Assembly: GCA_947073495.1 (NCBI GenBank) | Contig: CAMTMX010000018.1 | Coordinates: 1 to 43,331 of the forward strand | Origin: an uncultured Porphyromonadaceae bacterium | GTDB taxonomy: Bacteria; Bacteroidota; Bacteroidia; Bacteroidales; Muribaculaceae | Direction: 5' to 3' | DNA: 43,331 bases | Shown: positions 36,754 to 43,331 of the stretch, piece by piece | Numbering within the stretch: position 1 is the stretch's first letter | Layout: each line of letters opens with the position of its first letter | Program-made: the position numbers and the translations under genes | Notes under the pieces: model-generated | The model's input: only the letters and a program-made list of their open reading frames with translations | The model's database searches: none | What the model was told of the DNA's origin: nothing

Positions 36754-36820
36754 TTATGAATTATACATTATTTTAAAATTATGCATTATGAATTGTGCAT
36801 TATGAATTATTAATTATGCA
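36754..36820. repeat. Heptamer array, consensus TTATGMA (reverse of TKCATAA)
   Basis: Two units, an 11-nt irregular unit, then six more units (TTATGCA, TTATGAA, TTGTGCA, TTATGAA, TTATTAA, TTATGCA). On the minus strand it starts 5 nt after the stop of the LysO C-terminal gene, in the same orientation relative to the gene as at recA and the aminotransferase. Confidence 0.82.
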
Positions 36821-36825
36821 TTGAT

Positions 36826-37428
36826 TCAAAGGCTGCAGAAGAAAGTCACCAGGAAAGGGACACTGAAATCTACAGTGAAACCATGGTAGATTGAAAGAAT
36901 TACAAACTCTTTGCCCGAGACATTGCTGATTATTGGCAATGTTGTGTCCATGCTGGTGGCGCCTCCGGAAGAGATGGGGGCGAGAGGTCCGGAAAGTTTC
37001 AGAAGCAAAGGTGCGCCTAAAAGGGTGATTATCTCGCGAGAGATGTTAGCCAAAAGAGCAACCGTACCTAATTCCGGTCCTTTATATTGTGTGATGAATA
37101 TGCTTGAGAGAGAGTAATATCCGAATCCGCTGCCGACGGCGAGGGTTTCGGGGATTGTGCGCCAGGGCATGAAAAAGCCCAACACCGCACATCCGGCGAG
37201 AGTGCCGAAGATTGTGACGAGAGGGAGCAGCAGCAGTCTTGAATCGAGAGTGCGCAGATTTCGCAAGGCACCGAGGTCACTACCCACGCCTATGCCTACG
37301 CAGAGCATCAGGAGCGCAAGTGCCGTGAAACTTATGTCGAAGCCTGCAGCATCAATGCTCAGCCATCCGAGGCGTCCTGCGATTATGCCGAGGATGAAAA
37401 ATCCTACGATTATTATGCTTCCTTTCAT
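36826..37428 (-). CDS. LysO-type transporter, C-terminal half (lysine exporter family)
   Basis: This 200-aa membrane protein has about six hydrophobic helices and matches the larger domain of the LysO/YbjE lysine exporter family. Recognisable parts are FDISFTALALLMLCVGIGVGSD, AVGSGFGYYSLSSIFITQYKG and NISREIITLLGAPLLLK. In E. coli LysO both parts are one polypeptide. Here the partner (N-terminal part) is the separate upstream gene, overlapping by ATGA, so the two are translated together and should assemble. The probable role is export of lysine or a toxic analogue; substrate is not proven by sequence. Confidence 0.82.
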   Translation of the reverse strand: MKGSIIIVGFFILGIIAGRLGWLSIDAAGFDISFTALALLMLCVGIGVGSDLGALRNLRTLDSRLLLLPLVTIFGTLAGCAVLGFFMPWRTIPETLAVGSGFGYYSLSSIFITQYKGPELGTVALLANISREIITLLGAPLLLKLSGPLAPISSGGATSMDTTLPIISNVSGKEFVILSIYHGFTVDFSVPFLVTFFCSL

Positions 37429-37706
37429 CTTTGTGCCGCCTCCTTACGGCTGCGTGCCCATCTCCACAATCCCCAGGCAAGCAGACAGCTCCCAGCTACT
37501 CCGGCTGTGGCAACAACCAGCGCTTCGACCCCAAGGGTGGCTATGCCGTTGACGATTCTCTCATCGCCACCGACTTCCACTCCAAGAAGAAAAAGGAGCA
37601 CCCATATCAGGAAGTTGGTTATTTTCCCAAGAAAGGGAAGCTTTTTGCCGCGAAGGAGCCAGCCCAAACCGATTCCCGCCGCCATTATGAGAATTATGGT
37701 AAACAT
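37425..37706 (-). CDS. LysO-type transporter, N-terminal small subunit
   Basis: This 93-aa membrane protein has three hydrophobic segments (about 2-18, 29-43, 60-80) and a basic tail. It corresponds to the N-terminal part of one-piece LysO proteins. Its stop overlaps the start of the 200-aa subunit (ATGA). There is no evidence of a recent frameshift: each half has its own start and stop and the overlap is the tidy type seen in coupled genes, so this looks like a stable split. Its position between SusD and the GH2 gene is unusual for a glycan locus. Confidence 0.8.
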   Translation of the reverse strand: MFTIILIMAAGIGLGWLLRGKKLPFLGKITNFLIWVLLFLLGVEVGGDERIVNGIATLGVEALVVATAGVAGSCLLAWGLWRWARSRKEAAQR

Positions 37707-37755
37707 GGTTTAAATGGTTGTGATTAAGTATGGGGAATGTGATGAGAAGAGAAAT

Positions 37756-37863
37756 AATCAAGGGGTTAAAAGGTTTCGCTATGCATTAAGCATCCTGAAC
37801 TAAATCCACGAATAACATATAATAAACCTTCTATAACTACAATAACCTTTTAACCCCTTGATT
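37756..37863. repeat. 108-bp element with 20-bp perfect inverted repeats
   Basis: The arm 37756-37775 is the exact reverse complement of 37844-37863 (core AAGGGGTTAAAAGGTT). The spacer is 68 bp with no gene. It fills the gap between the SusD stop and the LysO small subunit. It may be a terminator for susCD or a MITE-like insertion. Confidence 0.65.
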
Positions 37864-37885
37864 TATTTTACTTCATGCCTGAGTT

Positions 37886-39406
37886 TCAGTTTGAGGCAGA
37901 AAGCTTGTCGTTGGCGTTGATCTCCATCAGAGGTACAGGATAGAACGCACGAGACTCGTCATATCCGGATCTGCCTGCGGCGTCGAGAGCGGCTTTGGTA
38001 TTGCCCCAACGGCGGAGGTCATACCAGCGCCAGTTTTCGAGAGGGAACTCGATCATACGTTCATGCTCTATCTGGGCACGGACGGCATCCTGAGAGGTGC
38101 CAGTCATGGCGGGCATATCTCCGTGCACGTCTCTCACCTCATTGATCAGAGGAATGGCAGCTCCGGGGTTGCCTTGTTCGTTGTATACCTCCGCCTTCAT
38201 GAGAAGCACGTTTGAATAACGCATGAGGGGTATGTTGATGGCGCAATAGTTTGCTTCCATCCCTTCCATATCTCCCGGAAGGAACTTACGGAATCCGGCA
38301 CGGGTGGAACCCTCGCCAAACCAATCGTCGAATTCATATCCATACATTCTTCCTGAGCCATCGTTGAAATAGTCGCAGTTGAAGAATACCGTGTAGTACA
38401 GACGGGAGTCATATCTGCCGGTTGTGGCGATTTTCCCTTCTTTCTTGAATTCGTTCATAAGAGTCTCTGAGGGGAGGATTTCATCCCAGCCCCATAGTTC
38501 GCTACATCCGATCCAGCGATGGAACTGTGTGCGGTAGTTGGCACCGTTGGATGTGCTCATTGAGGTCTGGAGTTCGAATATAGACTCCTTGCTGTTTTTG
38601 TTAGAGCCGTCGAACATTGTGTTGAAGTTTTTCTCCAGCTCATACCCTTTCACGTTGTCGAATGCTGAGAGAGCTTTTGAAAGCCATGCATCTTTCTGTG
38701 CCGGCTCCTCGTATGCACGGGTCAAGCAGGCAAAACCAAGGTAAGCGTAGGCAGCCCCTTTAGTTGCACGACCGATATGGTCCGCATCATAGCTCTGTGG
38801 GAGAGCGGTTGCATCTTCAAGATCAGAAATTATGAAGTCCCATGCTTCGGCACGTTCTGAAAGGGGGGCGCTCAGATCGCTCTGTTCGGTGATGAAATGG
38901 TCGCGCACTATGATCTTCTCCCAATTTAGAAGCAGCTTCAGGTGATAGTATGCACGAAGGAATTTACCCTCGTTGACTATCTGTGTACGGATTGTGGGAT
39001 CTATCTTTTCGTCGTCCATTCCTCCCACCTTGTCGATCACCTGGTTTGCAAAACTGATTCCTTTATAGTTGTTGCTCCAATAGCTTGTGAACTGGGAGTT
39101 GCCGTTGGTGTACGTGAAGTTGTAGAGTTCCATCCAGTTGGGATAGTTGGGCACGTCGGCACCGATTGTCACAACGTCTTCACGGTAAGCCTCGACAGGC
39201 CATTTCACTTCGGCGAATTCCCAAGTGTCGACATAATATTCGAGCTGGGAATATGCAGCCGCAAGTCCGGCTTCCGCATCGCTCTGATTTCGCCAGAAGC
39301 TTGACGATGTGAGCTTGTCGGGACTCTCGAGGGTGAGATAATCCTCGCAAGAGGAGAAGGATGCCGCCATGAGGAGAAGGGCGGGAATCATTATCTTGGT
39401 TTTCAT
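37886..39406 (-). CDS. SusD/RagB-family outer-membrane glycan-binding lipoprotein
   Basis: This 506-aa surface lipoprotein pairs with the SusC-like transporter to capture oligosaccharides. The signal peptide has a lipobox (SFSSC, Cys20), followed by EDYLTLESPDK, typical of SusD proteins. Tetratricopeptide-like helices (SDAEAGLAAAYSQL; GKFLRAYYHLKLL) and the conserved C-terminal RMIEFPLENWRWYDLRRWG motif confirm the family. It lies 24 nt after susC in the same operon. The glycan specificity cannot be read from sequence. Confidence 0.95.
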   Translation of the reverse strand: MKTKIMIPALLLMAASFSSCEDYLTLESPDKLTSSSFWRNQSDAEAGLAAAYSQLEYYVDTWEFAEVKWPVEAYREDVVTIGADVPNYPNWMELYNFTYTNGNSQFTSYWSNNYKGISFANQVIDKVGGMDDEKIDPTIRTQIVNEGKFLRAYYHLKLLLNWEKIIVRDHFITEQSDLSAPLSERAEAWDFIISDLEDATALPQSYDADHIGRATKGAAYAYLGFACLTRAYEEPAQKDAWLSKALSAFDNVKGYELEKNFNTMFDGSNKNSKESIFELQTSMSTSNGANYRTQFHRWIGCSELWGWDEILPSETLMNEFKKEGKIATTGRYDSRLYYTVFFNCDYFNDGSGRMYGYEFDDWFGEGSTRAGFRKFLPGDMEGMEANYCAINIPLMRYSNVLLMKAEVYNEQGNPGAAIPLINEVRDVHGDMPAMTGTSQDAVRAQIEHERMIEFPLENWRWYDLRRWGNTKAALDAAGRSGYDESRAFYPVPLMEINANDKLSASN

Positions 39407-39430
39407 GAGATTATTCAGATTTGAAGATGA

Positions 39431-42400
39431 TTAGAATGAAACCTGAGCTCCGATTGTAAAGCTACGGGTGAAAGGATAGATGAGGTTGTCGATACCGGCG
39501 TTGAGCACGTTTGCACGTGAGAACTCGGGGTCAACACCTTTATAACCGGTGATTGTAAACAGATTCTCTGCGCTGAAATAGATTCGGAGATTCTCGATAA
39601 ACGCCTTCTGTGTGATATGCTTCGGAAGTGTATAGCCGAGCTGGATCTGACGCAGGCGCACGAAATTGCCGTTTTCAAGGAAGCGGTCGCTCTCTTTCAA
39701 GTTTCCGTTAGGATCGTTGAATATGGCGCGCGGCACATCGGTGTTGGTGTTTGTCGGTGTCCATGCGTTGAGAGTTGATTTCAGGAAGTTGCTTCCGGCG
39801 TTCATGCTCTCGTATAGGTAGAGGTTGCCGTTATACAGCTTGTGTCCCCATGCGCTGCCGATCACGCCTGAAAGGTCGAACCCTTTCCATGCGAGATTGA
39901 AGTTTACGTTCACTTCCAGTTTCGGTATGCCGGAACCGCACTCCACTTTGTCGGCATCATTGATCACTCCGTCGCCGTTGACATCCACAAATCTGATATC
40001 GCCTGCTCCTGCGAGTGGCTGTAGACGTTCGCCATTCTTGTTGACGTAGTTGCGTGCCTCCTCATCGCTCTGGAAAAGACCGTCGGTCTTATAGAGATAG
40101 AAAGATCCGATTGTCTTGCCCACCATAGTCTGTGTCGGGAAGTGTTCAGTCCCGAATTTCAGACCTTCTCCGTAGATCACCTGTCCTTCGTCGGCAAGTT
40201 CGAGCACCTTGTTGCTTGTGGTTGCCAGGTTCAGACCGAAGCTATAGTCCCATCCTGCTTTTGAATCCTGATAGTTGATTTCAAATTCCACACCGGTGTT
40301 TCTCATCTTACCTACGTTGAGGATCGGGTTGTTGAGTCCGGCTGAATAAGGGAGCACCTTATATATGAGAAGGTCGGATGTCTTGTTGTAATACCAGTTG
40401 AGCGATCCGTTGATATGGTTGTTGAGGAAACCGTAGTCGATACCGACATTGGTAGTCTCGGTTGTCTCCCATTTTAGTGAACGGTTTTCAAGAGCGCGGG
40501 CGATTGAGCCTGCCCATGCGTTGTCGCCGTTGCCCTGCACGTATCCGCCGTATTTTGTGTTATATGTTGAGATAAGGGCGAGGAAGTCGTAATAACCGAG
40601 GGCGTTCTCGTTGCCGAGTTTACCCCAGCTTGCACGGAGTTTCAGGTTGCTGATGGCGGTGTCGTGTGGGAAGAATTCTTCCTCGGAGATACGCCAGCCT
40701 ACTGCGAACGATGGGAATGTACCCCAACGGTTCTTGGAGCCGAACTTGCTTGATCCGTCACGACGTACCGTTGCCTGGAAGAGATAGCGGCTGTCGTAGT
40801 TGTAGTTGATACGTCCGAACACTGACACGCGGCGATATTTCCAGTTTGAGCCGCTGCCTTCGAATGTACCGCCTGTGCCGGCGCCGATTGTCGTGAAATT
40901 GTCATCGAGGAATCCTCCGGGAATCTCATTGGTGACGAGCTGACCGTCTTCCACTTTATACACTGTGGTCTTACCGGTGACGCCTACAGAGTTCCAGGTG
41001 TATTTGCGAGCCATTGTAGACTGACCGAGAACTGCCTGTATGGAGTGCTTGCCGAAATCTTTGTTGAAAGACAGCACGTTCTCAAGCACCTGCTCTTCCC
41101 AATAAGCTGAAGTCTCGCTGTTGTAGGGATATTCCTGTTTTGAGCGTACGTCGGCAACGTATGGAGGAGTGTGATAGTTGTCGCGTTCATGTTCGCCGCG
41201 ATAAGCGTAGCTTATCTTGTAGTTGAGCCAAGGGGTGAAGCGCATTGTGATGGCTGCGTTGGCTGTAGTGTGGTAGTAACGAGCTTCAGACTGACGGAAA
41301 TGATTGTCTGCCATCACGTTACGGTTGTTGGGTAGACCATTGAAATCAGTGAGTCCGTAGCCGTATTCACGGGTGTCGTCGTAGATAGGCACGAGAGGAG
41401 ATATGCCATACATCTCTTTGATCTGATATTGAGGCTGATGGCTCTTGGTGTATTTGAAAGCCATGTTAGCTTCGAAATCGAAGATATATTTTGTGGCGTT
41501 CACCTTGATGCGTGCGTTGTCCTGACGGTGGTCGTTGCCGAGGAAGATACCTTTGTCGTCGGCATGATTATAGCTCATGGAGAAGCGTGCTATATCGCTT
41601 CCGCCGCGCACGCTCACCATATAGTTTTGAGTGAGTCCGGTGCGGGTCATGGCATCCTGCCAGTTGGTGTTGACTCCGGTGTTTTCAGTGATGTAAGCCG
41701 GAAGGTTGAGAGCGTCACCACCATAGTTTGCCACATGGTTGTTCCAGTTTTCATACATCTGTCGGTGCACCTGTTTGTATTCGTTGGCATCGAGCATCTC
41801 GAGTCTGTTGGCGATGTTTGTCCAGCTGAAGTAGGTTGAGAAGTCAACTTTCACGTCACCTTTGCTTCCGCTCTTTGTTGTGATAAGCACAACGCCATTG
41901 GCTGCAACAGAACCATAGATAGCAGCTGCCGCACCGTCCTTGAGCACTTCGAGACTCTGGATATCCTGGGGATTCACGGCGTTGATGTCTCCGGGGAAGC
42001 CGTCGATGATGTAGAGAGGCTCGTTGTCACCGAATGTTTTCACACCACGGATCTTCACAGACACACCTGCTCCTGCGTTACCGCCGCTCTTGGTGATGTT
42101 AACGCCGGCGATCTTGCCCTGCAGCGCCTCTGCGGGGTTTGTTGTTGTTCTCTTGGCGAGGTCGCTGCCGTTGACGCTTGAGATTGCGCCGGTCATGTCG
42201 CTTTTCTTCATCGTGCCGTAGCCGACTACCACCACTTCGTCAAGAACTTGATTGTCTTCTTTAATAGTGATGTCGAAGTGAGTCTTGCCGTCAACTTTGA
42301 TTTCCTGGGTTTGGTAGCCCACGTAGGAGATCACGATGGTTGCCTTTGGGTCGACATTGATGGTGAAATTGCCATCGATGTCGGTGGTCGTACCGTTGGT

Positions 42401-42568
42401 GGTGCCTTTTTCCATAATGGTGGCGCCGATCACGGGTTCACCGTTCTGTTCGATTACCGTACCTGTTACGGTTTGCTTTTGTGCCCATGCCTGAACCGGT
42501 AGGGTGAGGCAAAGAATCAGGGTCAGAATATGAAAGACCCGGTCTTTGAGCTTGATTACGGTTGTCAT
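39431..42568 (-). CDS. SusC/RagA-family TonB-dependent outer-membrane transporter
   Basis: This 1045-aa TonB-dependent receptor imports oligosaccharides across the outer membrane with its SusD lid. A signal peptide (about 1-29, ending AWAQ) precedes a carboxypeptidase-regulatory-like domain (about 33-110, VTGTVIEQNGEPVIGATI), the TonB-box region DEVVVVGYGT and the plug (GKIAGVNI, DGFPGDINAVNP, LKDGAAAAIYGSVAANGVVLI), then the beta-barrel ending in aromatic strand FTIGAQVSF. No anti-sigma-interacting (STN) domain is seen, so regulation by an ECF sigma through this protein is unlikely. It leads the locus and has a consensus promoter. Confidence 0.96.
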   Translation of the reverse strand: MTTVIKLKDRVFHILTLILCLTLPVQAWAQKQTVTGTVIEQNGEPVIGATIMEKGTTNGTTTDIDGNFTINVDPKATIVISYVGYQTQEIKVDGKTHFDITIKEDNQVLDEVVVVGYGTMKKSDMTGAISSVNGSDLAKRTTTNPAEALQGKIAGVNITKSGGNAGAGVSVKIRGVKTFGDNEPLYIIDGFPGDINAVNPQDIQSLEVLKDGAAAAIYGSVAANGVVLITTKSGSKGDVKVDFSTYFSWTNIANRLEMLDANEYKQVHRQMYENWNNHVANYGGDALNLPAYITENTGVNTNWQDAMTRTGLTQNYMVSVRGGSDIARFSMSYNHADDKGIFLGNDHRQDNARIKVNATKYIFDFEANMAFKYTKSHQPQYQIKEMYGISPLVPIYDDTREYGYGLTDFNGLPNNRNVMADNHFRQSEARYYHTTANAAITMRFTPWLNYKISYAYRGEHERDNYHTPPYVADVRSKQEYPYNSETSAYWEEQVLENVLSFNKDFGKHSIQAVLGQSTMARKYTWNSVGVTGKTTVYKVEDGQLVTNEIPGGFLDDNFTTIGAGTGGTFEGSGSNWKYRRVSVFGRINYNYDSRYLFQATVRRDGSSKFGSKNRWGTFPSFAVGWRISEEEFFPHDTAISNLKLRASWGKLGNENALGYYDFLALISTYNTKYGGYVQGNGDNAWAGSIARALENRSLKWETTETTNVGIDYGFLNNHINGSLNWYYNKTSDLLIYKVLPYSAGLNNPILNVGKMRNTGVEFEINYQDSKAGWDYSFGLNLATTSNKVLELADEGQVIYGEGLKFGTEHFPTQTMVGKTIGSFYLYKTDGLFQSDEEARNYVNKNGERLQPLAGAGDIRFVDVNGDGVINDADKVECGSGIPKLEVNVNFNLAWKGFDLSGVIGSAWGHKLYNGNLYLYESMNAGSNFLKSTLNAWTPTNTNTDVPRAIFNDPNGNLKESDRFLENGNFVRLRQIQLGYTLPKHITQKAFIENLRIYFSAENLFTITGYKGVDPEFSRANVLNAGIDNLIYPFTRSFTIGAQVSF

Positions 42569-42611
42569 GATAGATAAGGTTAGATGGATTTAAAAATGAT
42601 TTTTGATGCCC

Positions 42612-42643
42612 CAAAATTAGAGGTATAATGTGGGGCGGTCAAA
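42612..42643 (-). promoter_or_regulatory. Promoter of the susCD operon, with inverted repeat
   Basis: TTTG (42640-42643), 20 nt, TAATTTTG (42612-42619) on the minus strand, 43 nt before the susC ATG. The inverted repeat GCCCCA/TGGGGC (about 42608-42636) spans the -7 element and most of the spacer and could be a regulator site. Confidence 0.7.
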
Positions 42644-42826
42644 TTTTAATCATCTAAACTGACTCTACAAAACAATAAAAATCGGCTGTTTTATATCTAC
42701 AAAATATGATAGCCTATTATTGATAATCAATCAAATACATCTGGAATTGTATCTACAGACAAAAATTTGGACATTTTTTCAGCACTATCAGGCACATCCA
42801 TCGAAAAAGTCTTGCACTCTCATCCC

Positions 42827-42874
42827 GAATAAGACCAGAGCCCCAAAGAAGAATAAGACCAGAGTCCCAAAGAA
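42827..42874 (-). repeat. 24-bp tandem repeat, two units
   Basis: Units 42827-42850 and 42851-42874 differ at one position. On the minus strand each contains TTCTTTGGGRCTCTGGTC, nearly the core of the 70-bp repeat at 7601-7810. Confidence 0.75.
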
Positions 42875-42890
42875 GGACCATAAATATTAT

Positions 42891-43331
42891 TCATTCATCT
42901 ATTAAGAATCCAGCTTCTCTTCTCATTTGCTCCACGGCAGGAGAGGGAACTTTTTCTTTTGTGGATAACAGGATTTTCGCTTCCCTTAGTGCTGCGGCGG
43001 AATCTGTCGGCTCTTTCAGGTAAAGTTTCATCAGAAGATAGTGCGGATAAAGTCGGTTGGGGCACCTCAGCGTGCTGCGGTGGAGATAATATTCAGCACT
43101 ATCGCGAATATTTAGTTCTGTATAGTTCTTCCCGATGATGTTCAATGGCATCGGGTCGGAGGAGTGAGACAGAAGATCCATCATCACTTCGTTTGATTTC
43201 TCCCACTGTCCGCTCTTGTGTAACGCCAATCCGGTCTGGAATGGCAAGTTCTGGTCAAACTTCTTGCAATCTATGGCAAGAAAAGCTGTTGACGAAAAAA
43301 CAAAAGCAATAAAAAGCAGCTTCAAAAGAAG
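42891..43331 (-). CDS. O-antigen-ligase-like membrane protein, C-terminal part (cut by window edge)
   Basis: The reading frame continues past the right end of the window; only the last 146 or so codons are here and no true start is visible. A hydrophobic segment (LLLKLLFIAFVFSSTAFLAI) leads into a periplasmic tetratricopeptide-like region (TGLALHKSGQWEKSNEVMM; IGKNYTELNIRDSAEYYL). The motifs CPNRLYPHYLLMKLY and KEKVPSPAVEQMRREA are, to my knowledge, typical of the tail of Bacteroidetes O-antigen ligase/polymerase-like proteins. The membrane domain lies outside the window, so the family call rests on this tail alone. Confidence 0.65.
   Translation of the reverse strand, partial: LLLKLLFIAFVFSSTAFLAIDCKKFDQNLPFQTGLALHKSGQWEKSNEVMMDLLSHSSDPMPLNIIGKNYTELNIRDSAEYYLHRSTLRCPNRLYPHYLLMKLYLKEPTDSAAALREAKILLSTKEKVPSPAVEQMRREAGFLIDE

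Larger units (their letters stand above)
42569..42890. other. Spacer between susC and the O-antigen-ligase-like gene
   Basis: It holds the susC promoter and a 24-bp tandem repeat. An open frame on the plus strand (42720-42905) runs through the repeat and overlaps the neighbouring gene's end; it is not supported as a gene. Confidence 0.6.

Noticed and set aside
36826..37706. Frameshifted single lysO gene
   Set aside because: Both halves have proper starts and stops with an ATGA overlap, which points to a stable split rather than a sequencing error or recent mutation.
42720..42905. 61-codon plus-strand frame next to susC
   Set aside because: It is made largely of the 24-bp tandem repeat (NKTRAPKK-like peptide) and overlaps the end of the neighbouring gene.

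Overview
The window looks like the chromosome of a gut-type Bacteroidales bacterium, most likely close to Muribaculaceae (family-level placement is inference). The support is a SusC/SusD pair, Bacteroidetes-style promoters (TAnnTTTG near -7, in two cases with TTTG 19-20 nt upstream), no convincing Shine-Dalgarno sequences, lipoproteins with an acidic run after the lipobox cysteine, and Bacteroidales versions of RecA, Mfd, NadB and MINPP phytase. No tRNA, rRNA, CRISPR array, integrase or transposase was recognised.

Layout. (1) 200-6274 is a visibly AT-rich two-gene operon: a divergent tubulin/FtsZ-like GTPase followed 3 nt later by a large membrane-anchored papain-like protease. This is the best candidate for an undescribed system. 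(2) 6275-8146 is an accessory border: a small unknown gene, a 5'-deleted cation P-type ATPase, a 115-bp direct repeat carrying a hairpin, and a 70-bp tandem repeat. (3) 8147-13144 is a catabolic operon (arylpyruvate:ferredoxin oxidoreductase alpha and beta, an aminotransferase, a CoA-transferase) facing a second aminotransferase across a perfect 28-bp inverted repeat. (4) recA. (5) 16162-20925, minus strand: an orphan ORF, glutaminase, a hypothetical protein, a MINPP-type phytase and a secreted phosphodiesterase. (6) 21031-27810, minus strand: mfd and a C-terminal processing protease (overlapping), then nadB. (7) 27998-30928: a small hypothetical gene, a membrane-spanning TPR regulator and a lipoprotein, then a 665-bp spacer full of palindromes and short repeats. 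(8) 31594-42568, minus strand: a polysaccharide utilisation locus with SusC, SusD, a two-piece LysO-type transporter, a GH2 beta-galactosidase and a GH63-like glycosidase. (9) The right edge holds the 3' part of an O-antigen-ligase-like gene.

How the genes work together. The 8147-13144 operon reads as oxidative breakdown of aromatic amino acids: transamination, ferredoxin-dependent decarboxylation to an aryl-acyl-CoA, and CoA transfer to save the thioester energy. MINPP and the phosphodiesterase are both exported and probably release phosphate. In the PUL, SusC/D would import glycans that the GH2 and GH63-like enzymes trim.

A pattern cutting across the window is a set of degenerate 7-nt tandem arrays. 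Several sit flush against stop or start codons, and one lies in frame inside mfd. Other structured spacers carry long perfect inverted repeats.
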